64,000 bases of DNA from Actinophytocola oryzae (GTDB lineage: Bacteria > Actinomycetota > Actinomycetes > Mycobacteriales > Pseudonocardiaceae). This document shows, one piece after another, positions 16,707 through 25,230 of the stretch. The stretch covers positions 62,001 to 126,000 of the forward strand of contig NZ_SOCP01000021.1 in the NCBI RefSeq assembly GCF_004364325.1. The letters are read 5' to 3'. The notes under the pieces are model-generated. The model saw only the letters and a program-made list of their open reading frames with translations, did not search any database and was not told the origin of the DNA. The translations under genes were made by a program, and so were the position numbers. Within the stretch, counting starts at the first letter, position 1. Each line of letters opens with the position of its first letter.

Positions 16707-17425
16707 GGCACGGCTCCCGTGATGGCGGCGACGATCTGCTCCTGCGACGCGGTCGCCGTCTCCAGGTCGGCCACGTTCCTCCCCAGCCGCAGCACCACGA
16801 TCCGGTCGCTCACGGCACGCACGTCGACGAGGTTGTGCGAGATCAGCAGCACCGCGAGCCCGCGTTCACGCAGCCTGCGGACCAGGTCGAGCACCTGCGC
16901 GGTCTGCTCGACGCCGAGTGCCGCCGTCGGCTCGTCGAGGATCACCATCTTCGGCTCGCCGAGCAGCGCCCGCGCGATGGCGACCGACTGCCGCTGCCCG
17001 CCGGAGAGCATCGCGACCGGCGCGCGCACGTCCGGGATCCGGACGTCCAGCGACGCGAGCAGGTCACGCGCCGTCCGCTCCATCGCCAGCTCGCCCAGCA
17101 CGCTGAACGACCGCCGCTCGACGCCGAGGAACAGGTTCGCGACGACGTCGAGGTTCTCGCACAGCGCGAGGTCCTGGAACACAGTGGTGATGCCGAGCGC
17201 CTGCGCGTCGGACGGCCGGTGCACGCGGACCGGCCGCTCGAGGAAGGTGAGCGTGCCGCCGTCGGGCTGGACGGCGCCGGAGACCACCTTGACCAGCGTG
17301 GACTTGCCTGCCCCGTTGTCGCCGACGAGCGCGACCACCTCGCCTGCCGCGACGGTCAGGCTCGCACCGTCCAGTGCCCGCACCGCGCCGTAGGTCTTGG
17401 TGATGTCGAAGGCTTCGAGGGTCAC
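16703..17425 (-). CDS. Sugar ABC transporter ATP-binding protein
   Basis: A 240-residue ABC ATPase with Walker A GDNGAGKST, signature LSGGQRQS, Walker B VILDEPTAALG and switch His in LLISHN. Sugar importers of this class often use a duplicated ATPase of about 500 residues; this one has a single nucleotide-binding domain, as in some actinobacterial XylG-like proteins, so it should act as a homodimer. It overlaps both neighbours by four bases and energises the permease. Confidence 0.9.
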   Translation of the reverse strand: MTLEAFDITKTYGAVRALDGASLTVAAGEVVALVGDNGAGKSTLVKVVSGAVQPDGGTLTFLERPVRVHRPSDAQALGITTVFQDLALCENLDVVANLFLGVERRSFSVLGELAMERTARDLLASLDVRIPDVRAPVAMLSGGQRQSVAIARALLGEPKMVILDEPTAALGVEQTAQVLDLVRRLRERGLAVLLISHNLVDVRAVSDRIVVLRLGRNVADLETATASQEQIVAAITGAVP

Positions 17426-18474
17426 TTCAGCCCGGCCTCCGCGCAGGCGGCGGCGACCTCGGCCGTGCAGATCTCGTCGACCGTGTAGAAGCCGTCCTTC
17501 ACGATCGTGTCCTTGATGGTGTCCCTCCCGACCGCGATCGGGTCGAGCAGGAACGTGGGGACGTCACCGACCTTCGTCGGTGCCTTCGGCTCCTCGCCCC
17601 TGGACAGCGCGACCGCCAGCTCGGCCGACTTCTCCGCCTGCGCGCGGATGTCCAGGTAGACGGTCATGGTCTGCTCGCCGGTCAGGATCCGCTGCACGGC
17701 GGCGAGTTCGGCGTCCTGGCCGGTGATCGGCGGCAGCACGGGGTAGCCCGCCCGCTTCATCGCCGCGATGGCACCGGAGGCCATGCCGTCGTTCGCCGAG
17801 TAGACGCCGACGATCGCGTCCCGGCCGAGCGCGGTGACGGCCTGCTCCATCTCCTGCTGCGCCTTGTCCGGGCTCCAGTCCGGCGTGTCGAACTCGCGCC
17901 CGACCTCGATCTTGCCGTCCAGGGCCTGGTGTGCGCCCTTCTTGTAGTCCGCGGAGCTGGGGTCGGTGGGCGAGCCGTTGATCATGACGACCTTGCCCGG
18001 CGTGCCCCGCCTGGTCACCTCGTCGAGCAGCGCCTGGCCCTGCACCTCGCCGACCCGCACGTTGTCGAAGGACACGTAGTACTCGTAGGAGATGCCGGAG
18101 ATCAGCCGATCGTAGGCGATCACCGGCACGTTGCGCTGTTTGGCCTGGTTGACCAGCGGCGCGGCTGCCGCGGCGTCGACCGCGTCGAGCACCAGGACGT
18201 CGGCGCCCCGGGTGAGCGCGGACTCGACCTGGCTCTGCTGCTTGGCGGCGTCCTGGTCGGCGTTGGCGTAGAGGACCTCGCAGTTCGAGCAGAGGGCCTT
18301 GACCTTCGCCTCGAACAGCGGCCGGTCGAACGCCTCGTACCTCGTGGTCTTGGACTCCGGCAGGAACAACGCGATGGTGGTCTTGTCGTCACCCGCGTCG
18401 CCGTTCCCGCATGCCGTCACCGCCAGCAGTAACAGCGCGGCGAAGATGGCCCGTAGTCGAAGCATTCGCGTCAC
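17422..18474 (-). CDS. Sugar-binding lipoprotein (XylF-like)
   Basis: A 350-residue periplasmic-binding-protein-like lipoprotein. The signal peptide ends in the lipobox LLAVTACGN. The body has the type I sugar-binding fold with SKTTRYEAFDRPLFEAK, QQSQVESALTRGADVLVLDA, NVPVIAYDRLI and VGVYSANDGMASGAIAAMKR, close to XylF/ChvE family proteins. It delivers a sugar to the downstream ATPase and permease. GTG 18472 or ATG 18463 could start it. The palindromic site at 18514-18527 lies upstream, so transcription is likely controlled by the divergent ROK regulator. Confidence 0.87.
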   Translation of the reverse strand: MTRMLRLRAIFAALLLLAVTACGNGDAGDDKTTIALFLPESKTTRYEAFDRPLFEAKVKALCSNCEVLYANADQDAAKQQSQVESALTRGADVLVLDAVDAAAAAPLVNQAKQRNVPVIAYDRLISGISYEYYVSFDNVRVGEVQGQALLDEVTRRGTPGKVVMINGSPTDPSSADYKKGAHQALDGKIEVGREFDTPDWSPDKAQQEMEQAVTALGRDAIVGVYSANDGMASGAIAAMKRAGYPVLPPITGQDAELAAVQRILTGEQTMTVYLDIRAQAEKSAELAVALSRGEEPKAPTKVGDVPTFLLDPIAVGRDTIKDTIVKDGFYTVDEICTAEVAAACAEAGLK

Positions 18475-18513
18475 CCCGGTGGCGTCGACGGGTCGCTAAG
18501 CAATGATAAGAAA

Positions 18514-18527
18514 GGTAGTTTACTACC
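18514..18527. promoter_or_regulatory. Inverted repeat, candidate ROK operator
   Basis: GGTAGT-TT-ACTACC in the 59-bp gap between the divergent sugar transporter and ROK genes. A -10-like TATCAT for the transporter (minus strand, 18503-18508) lies beside it, so binding would control both genes. It resembles A/T-rich sites of NagC/XylR-type ROK proteins. Confidence 0.6.
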
Positions 18528-18533
18528 AACGGC

Positions 18534-19736
18534 ATGTCCATAGCCGACGGACGGAGAGCGCGGATGCGGGGCCAGACGGGCACGCCGAGGCTGCTGCGGA
18601 CCATGAACGAGCGGCTGCTGCTCGACCGTCTGCGTGAGCACGGCCCGGCCTCACGCGGCGACCTCGCCAAGGAGACGGGCCTGTCGAAGCCGACGGTGTC
18701 CTCGGCGCTGGCGAGCCTCGAGGAGGCCGGTCTCGTGCTGATGGTCGGCGCGATGGGTGGCCGCCCCGGCCCCACGACCGCGATCTACGACATGAACGCG
18801 CAGGCCGGACACGTGGCCGGCGTGGACATCGGCCGCGACTGGATCCGGGTGGCCGTCGCCGACCTGCGTGGTGAGCTGATCGCGCGGCAGGACGCCCGCA
18901 ACACGGCCCGCTCGGCGGCCGACCTGGTCCGTCGGGTGCGCAGGCTGGCCGACAGGGCGGCGGCCGAGGCGGGCCTGGCGTGGTCGGCGGTGACGTACGC
19001 GGTGGTGGGCAGTCCTGGCGTGCTGAACGCGGCCACCGGCAGCCTGGACTTCGCACAGAACCTGCCGGGCTGGGGTCGTCCCGGGCTCGTCGACCGTCTG
19101 CGTGCGGCGCTGGAGATCGACCTGGCCATCGAGAACGACGTCAACCTGGCCGCGGTGGGAGAGTTCGCCATGGGCGCGGGCCGGGGGCGCAGGGACTTCG
19201 TGTTCGTGTCGGTCGGCACCGGTGTCGGCATGGGCATCGTGTTGGACGGCAAGCTGTACGTGGGTGCCAGGGGTGCGGCGGGCGAGGTGTCGTTCGTGCC
19301 GACGCCGGACAGTGTGGTGTCCACTCAGGACAGTCGAGAACGCGGCATGACGGAGGCGGTGACGGGTGCCGCGGGTGTGGCGGCCGCGGCTCGCGAGGCC
19401 GGCATGACGGTCGGCTCGGCCAGGGAGGTCTTCGAGGCCGCGGCAGAGGGCGACCCGACGGCGTCGGCGATCGTCGCGGCCGAGGGGCGTCGGATCGGCT
19501 CACTGGTCACGGCGGTCACGGCGATCCTCGACCCGGAGGTGGTGGTGCTGGGCGGTGGCGTCGGCCGGAACCTGGACATGCTCGGCGTCGCGATCTCGGG
19601 CCGTGTCAAGGAGTTGGGTCCGCTTCGCCCGGAGGTGGTGGCGAGCACCCTCGGTGACAGCGGCGTCCTCCAGGGCGCGATCACCCGCGCCCTGGAGGTG
19701 GCCAGGGACCGCCTGTTCAGCCTCCGGACCGGCTGA
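18534..19736 (+). CDS. ROK family transcriptional regulator (XylR/NagC-like)
   Basis: A 400-residue ROK regulator. An N-terminal winged helix (RLREHGPASRGDLAKETGLS, then KPTVSSALASLEEAGLV) is followed by a sugar-kinase fold: VAGVDIGRDWIRVAVADL, ENDVNLAAVGEF, SVGTGVGMGIVLDGKLYVGA and VVVLGGGVGRN. The zinc-binding CxCGxxGC stretch of typical ROK proteins is missing between about 260 and 285, where VPTPDSVVSTQDSRERGM stands instead. It probably senses the sugar imported by the divergent ABC system and represses it through the nearby palindrome. Confidence 0.88.
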   Translation: MSIADGRRARMRGQTGTPRLLRTMNERLLLDRLREHGPASRGDLAKETGLSKPTVSSALASLEEAGLVLMVGAMGGRPGPTTAIYDMNAQAGHVAGVDIGRDWIRVAVADLRGELIARQDARNTARSAADLVRRVRRLADRAAAEAGLAWSAVTYAVVGSPGVLNAATGSLDFAQNLPGWGRPGLVDRLRAALEIDLAIENDVNLAAVGEFAMGAGRGRRDFVFVSVGTGVGMGIVLDGKLYVGARGAAGEVSFVPTPDSVVSTQDSRERGMTEAVTGAAGVAAAAREAGMTVGSAREVFEAAAEGDPTASAIVAAEGRRIGSLVTAVTAILDPEVVVLGGGVGRNLDMLGVAISGRVKELGPLRPEVVASTLGDSGVLQGAITRALEVARDRLFSLRTG

Positions 19737-19738
19737 CC

Positions 19739-19785
19739 GGCCATGAAGGCGTCCTTCATGGCCCCCACGGCTGTGAAGGCGTCAC
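19739..19785. repeat. GAAGGCGTCCTTC repeat, possible bidirectional terminator
   Basis: An 11-bp-arm palindrome, GGCCATGAAGG-CGT-CCTTCATGGCC (19739-19763), fills the gap between two convergent genes and could act as a terminator. A second, incomplete copy GAAGGCGTCAC begins at 19775, exactly 30 bp after the first, and forms the last codons of the minus-strand gene. The same 30-bp period recurs at 22739 and 63419. Confidence 0.7.
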
Positions 19786-20330
19786 CAGAAGTGCGCGACG
19801 TCCACGACGACGCGGTCGCCGAGGGTGAACACGCGGAACGGCAGCCGGGCCCGAACGCCGATACCTACGCTCGTCGTGCCCTCCCACGAACCGGCCCACA
19901 CGACCTGGCGGAACGTCTGGTATCCGGTCACGTCCACCAGCTCGGCGCGGTTGCCGTAGAAATAGGTCTGTTCACCGGTTTGCTGGTCGTACGCGGAAGC
20001 GCCGACGACGACCTGCAGCTTCGCGCCACCCCGCACGGGGATGACGTTCCCGGTCGCGTCCTCGGTCACCTCGTCCACATAGGACATCCAGAAGCCGCTG
20101 GCCGGCGCGGGGACGCGGAGGTCGAACACCAGCCGGTCGTAACAGTCGTGCTGCCCCGAACGGATGTCGACGAGCGTCGCGCCGGTCGACATCGGCGCCG
20201 ACTTCTCGTTCGAGCCCCACGTGATGCCGCAGTACGGCTCGGCCGGTGCCGCGCTCGCCGGCGCGGCGGCGAGCGTCACCGTGGCCACGGCGGCCAGCGC
20301 GGCCACCACGGACATCGTCCTACGAAACAT
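19782..20330 (-). CDS. Secreted AMIN-like domain protein
   Basis: A 182-residue exported protein from ATG 20328-20330 with an Ala-rich signal peptide (MFRRTMSVVAALAAVATVTL, cut near APASAAPAEP). Cys residues in YCGITWGS and QHDCYDRLVFDL probably form a disulfide. The pattern CGITWGSxxK, VRxGxHxCYDRLVFDL, WxGSWEGxTxxGIGVRARLPFRVF matches the AMIN-like beta-sandwich proteins common in actinobacteria, which may bind cell-wall material. Function unknown. It is divergent from the DUF6351-like gene. Confidence 0.7.
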   Translation of the reverse strand: MFRRTMSVVAALAAVATVTLAAAPASAAPAEPYCGITWGSNEKSAPMSTGATLVDIRSGQHDCYDRLVFDLRVPAPASGFWMSYVDEVTEDATGNVIPVRGGAKLQVVVGASAYDQQTGEQTYFYGNRAELVDVTGYQTFRQVVWAGSWEGTTSVGIGVRARLPFRVFTLGDRVVVDVAHFW

Positions 20331-20401
20331 GATCGAACCCCCAGGTCGACTTCGGTTGCTGTCCGGTACACGCGTGGCGTACCCCCGGGCGTTGCCCGGT
20401 A

Positions 20402-20431
20402 TTGACGATTCGTCCGGCGCCCGCCTAGCGT
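20402..20431 (+). promoter_or_regulatory. Candidate promoter for the 20464 gene
   Basis: TTGACG (20402-20407) and TAGCGT (20426-20431) are spaced by 18 bp and fit the actinobacterial housekeeping promoter pattern. The ribosome site GGGAGG lies nine bases or so before the ATG at 20464. Confidence 0.5.
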
Positions 20432-20463
20432 GACGGGTCGCGCGCGAGAGCCGGGAGGACGCG

Positions 20464-22689
20464 ATGAGGCGTCGTTTTGCCGTTGTGGTGGCGTTACTGG
20501 TCTGCCTCGGCGGCACGGAGGCGGCGGCGTCTCCGCCCGACCGGCATGGCGGCCGTGACGGACTGCGGCTGGCGGTGCTCTCCGGTCCCGCCGAGTACGT
20601 CAGCGGCGGCGCCGCGCGGATCCGGGTGGACGTGCCGCGGTCGGTGGCGTCCGATCGGGTGAAGGTCACGGTCGACGAGACGGACGTGACCCGCGACCTC
20701 GTGCGAGGCCGGCACGCGCTCGAAGGGGTGCTCCACGACCTGCCGCTCGGCGCGAGCACCGTCACCGCGTCGGTGTCACGGCACGGGAAGGTGTCGCAGC
20801 GGCTGGTGAACCACCCCGTCACCGGGCCGATGTTCTCCGGACCCCAGCAGCCCGACTTCTTCTGCTCGACGCCGGAACACCTCGCCGGGTTCGACCTTAC
20901 GGGCCCGTTCCTCGACGCCGACTGCTCGCTCCCGACCAGGGTCGACCACTACTACCTGTCGACGGGCAACGCGTGGCGGCCGTACGACAGGACCGCGCCG
21001 CGCCCGGCGGACATGAGCACCACCCCCTCCGGCGTCGACTTCGTGATCCGCTGGGAACGCGGCACCATCAACCGCTTCGTCTACTCGATCGCGGTGCTCG
21101 ACCCGGAGGCGACCGGGCCGGGAACGCTGCCGCACTGGAACCGCAGGCTGATCTACTACTTCGGCGGCGGCGTGGCGATCGGCCACTACCAGGGCTCGAA
21201 CAACCAGAGCGAGTCGCGGTACACCTACGGGCTCGGCCAGGGTTACGCGGTCGCGTGGTCGACCGGCACGAAGACCAACACGCACTACAACCTGGTGCTG
21301 GGTGGGGAAACCGCGATCATGGTGAAGTCGCGGTTCGTCACCGAGTACGGCGAGCCGGCGTACACGGTGGGGCTCGGCGGTTCGGGTGGCGGCATCCAGC
21401 AGTACGTATACGGCCAGAACCACGAGGGCCTGCTCGACGGCGCGATCCCGCAGTACTCGTACCCGGACATGGTCACGCAGACCATCCACGTCGGCGACTG
21501 CGAGCTGCTGGAGCGGTGGATGGACCTGCAGGTGCGGCAGGACCCGTCGTCGAAGTGGCGGCAGTGGTCCAACCGCACGCTGCTGGAGGGGCTCGCGTCC
21601 TCGGACACCGTGGCCAACCCGTACCAGCCGCTGACGCCGTGGCTCGCGGCGCCGGGCTCGACGGAGTGCGTCGAGGGCTGGCGCGGACTGTCGCCGCTGG
21701 CGTTGAACCCGGAGTTCGGCACGGCGCCGGGCATCACGCCGGAGCAGCAGGCCTCGGTCGAGTGGACACACTGGAACGACGCGGTGAACGTCTACGGCCG
21801 CGATCCCGCCACCGGCTACGCACGGTCCACCTGGGACAACGTCGGCGTGCAGTACGGCCTGAAGGCGTTGACGGACGGGAACATCACGCCCGTGGAGTTC
21901 CTGGACCTGAACGCGTCGGTAGGCGGGTGGAAGCAGTCGCAGGACGCGGTGCAGGAGGGCTGTCCGTTCGTCGCGGCGCTGTGTCCGTCCGATGTGGACG
22001 TGTGGAGCGCTCGGAACGTCAACCCGCCGGACGCGAACGGCGTGCGGCCGAGGACCGAGGGCAGCGTCGACGCGATGCGTGCCGCGTACCGCTCGGGCAT
22101 GGTGTTCGACGGCCGGATCGACATCCCGGTCATCGACTGGCGGCACTACCTGGACGAGGAGCTGGACATGCACAACGCACGCCAGTCCTTCGCGTCCCGC
22201 CAGCGGATGCTCGACGGCCAGGGCAGTGCGGCGAACCAGGTGGTGTGGTTCACCGACGCACGGCCGGCCCGCGCGTTCGACCAGACGCCGATGGCGTTGG
22301 CGGTCATGGACGAGTGGTTGGGCAACATCGGCGCGCACCCGTCGCGGGGGGTGGTGGGCAACAAGCCGCGGGAGGCGGTGGACAGCTGCTTCGCCACGGA
22401 CGGCACGCTGTTGTACCGGGGGAGGGACGCGTGGCGCGGCATCCTCGACCGCGGCCCGGCCGGCCCGTGCACCCAGCGGTTCCCGGTCCACGGCACGTCC
22501 CGCACGGTCGCGGGCGGTCCGTTCGACGAGCAGCTGTTCAAGTGCGCCCGCCAACCGGTCCGCACGGCGATCGCCAGAGGCGTGTACGGCTCGTGGCGCC
22601 CCACGGCCGAGGACGTCACCCGGCTGGAGCAGATCTTCGCGACGGGCGTGTGCGACTTCCGCATGCCGGACGTGGGCAGACCCCACTGA
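20464..22689 (+). CDS. Secreted DUF6351-like protein, possible esterase
   Basis: A 741-residue exported protein with a signal peptide (MRRRFAVVVALLVCLGGTEA). After an Ig-like N-terminal part (about 35-120) comes a large domain with the segment YTVGLGGSGGGIQQYVYGQN, which looks like a serine-hydrolase nucleophile elbow (GGSGGG), and many conserved Cys, Trp and Tyr residues. It fits the DUF6351 family, related in outline to tannase/feruloyl-esterase-like alpha/beta hydrolases. No substrate is known. It stands alone with its own promoter, and a tandem palindromic repeat follows its stop. Confidence 0.65.
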   Translation: MRRRFAVVVALLVCLGGTEAAASPPDRHGGRDGLRLAVLSGPAEYVSGGAARIRVDVPRSVASDRVKVTVDETDVTRDLVRGRHALEGVLHDLPLGASTVTASVSRHGKVSQRLVNHPVTGPMFSGPQQPDFFCSTPEHLAGFDLTGPFLDADCSLPTRVDHYYLSTGNAWRPYDRTAPRPADMSTTPSGVDFVIRWERGTINRFVYSIAVLDPEATGPGTLPHWNRRLIYYFGGGVAIGHYQGSNNQSESRYTYGLGQGYAVAWSTGTKTNTHYNLVLGGETAIMVKSRFVTEYGEPAYTVGLGGSGGGIQQYVYGQNHEGLLDGAIPQYSYPDMVTQTIHVGDCELLERWMDLQVRQDPSSKWRQWSNRTLLEGLASSDTVANPYQPLTPWLAAPGSTECVEGWRGLSPLALNPEFGTAPGITPEQQASVEWTHWNDAVNVYGRDPATGYARSTWDNVGVQYGLKALTDGNITPVEFLDLNASVGGWKQSQDAVQEGCPFVAALCPSDVDVWSARNVNPPDANGVRPRTEGSVDAMRAAYRSGMVFDGRIDIPVIDWRHYLDEELDMHNARQSFASRQRMLDGQGSAANQVVWFTDARPARAFDQTPMALAVMDEWLGNIGAHPSRGVVGNKPREAVDSCFATDGTLLYRGRDAWRGILDRGPAGPCTQRFPVHGTSRTVAGGPFDEQLFKCARQPVRTAIARGVYGSWRPTAEDVTRLEQIFATGVCDFRMPDVGRPH

Positions 22690-22707
22690 CCGCACCCCAA
22701 CGCGCCG

Positions 22708-22871
22708 AAAGGCTCCATCAGCACGGCCGCCGCGTTACGAAGGCTCCCTTCGGTACGGCCAGCGTTATGAAGGCGTCCTTCGGTACGGCCAGCGTTGCGA
22801 AGGCTCCCTTCGGTGCGGTCGGCGTTACGAAGGCGTCCTTCGTAACGCCCAGGGTTACGAAGGCGTCCTTC
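22708..22871. repeat. Tandem 30-bp palindromic repeats
   Basis: Five cores of GAAGG(CG/CT)(T/C)CCTTC start at 22739, 22769, 22799, 22829 and 22859, exactly 30 bp apart. A decayed copy lies at about 22708. Cores alternate between GAAGGCTCCCTTC and GAAGGCGTCCTTC and are joined by GGTACGGCCAGCGTTA-like spacers. The array fills the 193-bp gap between two convergent genes. Each core can form a hairpin, so it may end transcription from both sides. Confidence 0.85.
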
Positions 22872-22882
22872 AGTGCGTCGGG

Positions 22883-23779
22883 TCAGCGGGCCTTGGCCAG
22901 AGTTGCCTCGATTAGCTTCAGTAGCGTGTCCACGTCGTCCGCCTGGTACATGAGGTCGACCAGCACGTGCCGGACCTCGGTCTCCGCCTCGACCCGTGCG
23001 ATCATCGCCGCCACGTCGTCGACGACCGTGTCGGTGCGGACGGTCGGGTAGATCCGCAGGATCATGTCCAGCGCCGCCGGGTCGCGGCCGGCCTCCGTCG
23101 CCATCGCGCGGATCGCCGCCAGCGGCTGGTTCACGGCCGCGTCCAGGTCCGTGAACTGCGGCAACGCCACCGCCGGCAGCCAGCCGTCGGCGCGGCGAGC
23201 CACGCGGCGCATGGCCGCCGGGGCGAAACCGGCCAGGTAGACCGGCGGGCGGCGGGTCGGCTTCAGCGTGGCCCGGGTGGCGGGCAGCCGCCAGTGCCTG
23301 CCCTCGTACTCGGCGGGATCCGCCGTCCACAGCTGCTCGAGCACGTCGAGGGTCTCGTCGAGGCGGGCGCCCCGCTCGTTCAGCGGGACGTTCACGGCCT
23401 CGAACTCCTCGGGGGACCAGCCCGCGCCCAGACCGGGCACCAGACGGCCGCCGCTCAGGACGTCGAGTGTCGTCAGCGCCCTGGCCAGGACGGCAGGCGG
23501 GTACCACGGGGTGTTCAGGATGTTACTGCCGATCGTCACCCGCTCCGTCGCGCTCGCCGCCACGCCCAGCAGCACGAACGGGTCCAGCAGCGCGCTGAAC
23601 TCCTCCGGGAACGTGTCCCCGCCGTTGTAGCCGACCTTCGGGTCGACGGGGGAGAGCAGCCGGTCGATCACCCACAGGCTGTCCGCCCCGAGCTGCTCGA
23701 CCTCGCGCGCGTACCGCGCGACCTGCGGCGCCTGCCACGCGACCGCCCCGGTCTGCGGCAGCGTGAATCCGATCTTCAT
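22883..23779 (-). CDS. LLM-class F420-dependent oxidoreductase
   Basis: A 298-residue luciferase-like monooxygenase-fold protein from ATG 23777-23779 (MKIGFTLPQTGAVAWQAPQV). Typical motifs are GADSLWVIDRLL, TERVTIGSNILNTPWYPP, TTLDVLSGGRLVPGLGAGWS and VYLAGFAPAAMRRVARRADG. Actinobacterial members of this TIGR03619-type group use the deazaflavin F420 rather than FMN. The substrate is unknown. The divergent HxlR gene and the inverted repeat between them suggest redox- or electrophile-responsive control. Confidence 0.85.
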   Translation of the reverse strand: MKIGFTLPQTGAVAWQAPQVARYAREVEQLGADSLWVIDRLLSPVDPKVGYNGGDTFPEEFSALLDPFVLLGVAASATERVTIGSNILNTPWYPPAVLARALTTLDVLSGGRLVPGLGAGWSPEEFEAVNVPLNERGARLDETLDVLEQLWTADPAEYEGRHWRLPATRATLKPTRRPPVYLAGFAPAAMRRVARRADGWLPAVALPQFTDLDAAVNQPLAAIRAMATEAGRDPAALDMILRIYPTVRTDTVVDDVAAMIARVEAETEVRHVLVDLMYQADDVDTLLKLIEATLAKAR

Positions 23780-23800
23780 GGAAGCTCCTCCAGTAGATGT

Positions 23801-23819
23801 GACTAGCTCGATCATAGTC
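23801..23819. promoter_or_regulatory. Inverted repeat, candidate HxlR operator
   Basis: GACTA-N9-TAGTC lies in the 81-bp gap between the LLM oxidoreductase and HxlR genes. The half-sites extend as GTGACTA and TAGTCGC with one mismatch. HxlR proteins bind such dyads beside the genes they control. Confidence 0.5.
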
Positions 23820-23860
23820 GCTTCGAAAAGAGAAGTAGCTCCGCGAGGTAACATCACCCC

Positions 23861-24184
23861 ATGACCGAGGACGAGTGCGTGCGGGGTGACGCTGCCCTGA
23901 CGCGTGCCTTCGCCATCCTCGGCACTCGCTGGACCGGCCTCCTGCTCGGTCAGCTCGGCCACGGCCCCGCCGGCTACCGCGAGCTGTCCCGCGCCGTCGG
24001 CAGGGTCAGCGACTCCGTCCTCTCCGAGCGGCTCACCACCCTCTGCGAGGCGGGCCTCGTCCGCAGGACGGTCATCGAGGGCCCGCCGGTCGCCGTGTCC
24101 TACGAGTTGACCCCGGCAGGCTGCGCACTCATCCCCGTGCTCGGCCAGATCTCCGCCTGGGCGGACGAGCACCTACCCGCCTGA
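23861..24184 (+). CDS. HxlR family transcriptional regulator
   Basis: A 107-residue winged-helix protein with the HxlR pattern: an early Cys (MTEDECVRGDAALTRAFAIL), GTRWTGLLLGQLGHGPAGYR, RVSDSVLSERLTTLCEAGLV and VSYELTPAGCALIPVLGQIS. HxlR regulators often sense aldehydes, quinones or oxidants through the conserved N-terminal Cys. Divergent from the LLM oxidoreductase, which is its probable target. Its 3' end overlaps the convergent EamA gene by 12 bp. Confidence 0.9.
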   Translation: MTEDECVRGDAALTRAFAILGTRWTGLLLGQLGHGPAGYRELSRAVGRVSDSVLSERLTTLCEAGLVRRTVIEGPPVAVSYELTPAGCALIPVLGQISAWADEHLPA

Positions 24185-25033
24185 GCCTGCCTTGCCCGGG
24201 CGGTGCGCCGCGACCCCGGCGACGACCAGCACCACCCCGACGACCTCCTTCGGCGACGGGATCTGCGTCAGCACCACGATCCCGATCACCGTCGCCGTGG
24301 CGGGCAGCAGCGCGACCATCAGCGCGTAGGTCGCCCTCGGCAGCCTGGCCATCGCGAGCTGGTCGGCGACGTACGGGATGACCGACGAGCAGATGCCCAC
24401 GCCGACCGCCGCGGCCAGCGTGACCAGGCTCGTGAACGCGGGCACCGCCTCCGCGATGCCGATGGGCAGCGCGATCGCGGCGGCCAGCAGCATCGACAGC
24501 GCGAGCCCGTCGATCCCCGGCACCGCCGCTCCGCGGGACACCCGGTGGCCCAGCACGATGTAGCCGGCGAACAGCACCGCGTTGACCGCCGCGAACGCGA
24601 TGCCGAGCGGGTCGGCGACCAGTCGCACGTCGGTCAGCAGGTAGACGCCGGCCACCGCGGCCACGAGCGCCAGGAGGTTGCGTCCTGTGCGGGCGGCAAG
24701 CGCGGCCAGGACGATCACCGGCAGGAACTCGATCGCGGCGACGGTGCCCAGTGGCAGCCGTTCGAGCGCGAGGTAGAAGGCGCTGTTCATGACCGCGAGC
24801 ACCGCCGCCCAGCCGACCAGGAGCAGCCGCATGGGCCGGTCGAGGCACCGCCACTGTCGCCACGGGCGTCGCCACGACGCGAACACCACCGCGGCGGACG
24901 CGATGCGCAGCCACGCGACGCCGAGTGCCTCGACGCGGGCGAACAGCAGTACGGCGAACGCGGGCCCGAGGTAGTGGAACACCGCGCTGACCACGAAGTA
25001 CATGTGCGGCGGCAGTGATCGTGGCATACGCAT
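24173..25033 (-). CDS. EamA/DMT-family exporter (RhtA-like)
   Basis: A 286-residue membrane protein with ten hydrophobic segments in two EamA halves (HYLGPAFAVLLFARVEALGV and SSVIPYVADQLAMARLPRAT). The sequence resembles RhtA-type amino acid/metabolite exporters, which often have SSVIPYxxxxLALxRL in the second half. It probably exports an amino acid or small metabolite; substrate unknown. It stands alone, with a 197-bp gap to the FMO gene downstream of its start. Confidence 0.83.
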   Translation of the reverse strand: MRMPRSLPPHMYFVVSAVFHYLGPAFAVLLFARVEALGVAWLRIASAAVVFASWRRPWRQWRCLDRPMRLLLVGWAAVLAVMNSAFYLALERLPLGTVAAIEFLPVIVLAALAARTGRNLLALVAAVAGVYLLTDVRLVADPLGIAFAAVNAVLFAGYIVLGHRVSRGAAVPGIDGLALSMLLAAAIALPIGIAEAVPAFTSLVTLAAAVGVGICSSVIPYVADQLAMARLPRATYALMVALLPATATVIGIVVLTQIPSPKEVVGVVLVVAGVAAHRPGKAGSGG

Positions 25034-25230
25034 ATCCTGGAAAGCGAACCCGCTTGAGGCCAGACGTGATCGAAGGAGAAGAGTGATCCGCGGCTACCGC
25101 GTCGACATCGACCCAACCGCACCTCAGGGGAACGTGACGCAACCCGGCCACGAGCGCGTGACCAGACAGAACCTTCTGTTCCCGGCGTGACCAACACCTT
25201 TGATCGCGGGGAGGCGGGTTGGTCAGACGA

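Noticed and set aside
22708-22871. Tandem repeats as a CRISPR array
   Set aside because: The 30-bp units repeat as a whole with similar linkers, the palindromic core is only 13 bp, spacers are not unique and there are no cas genes.
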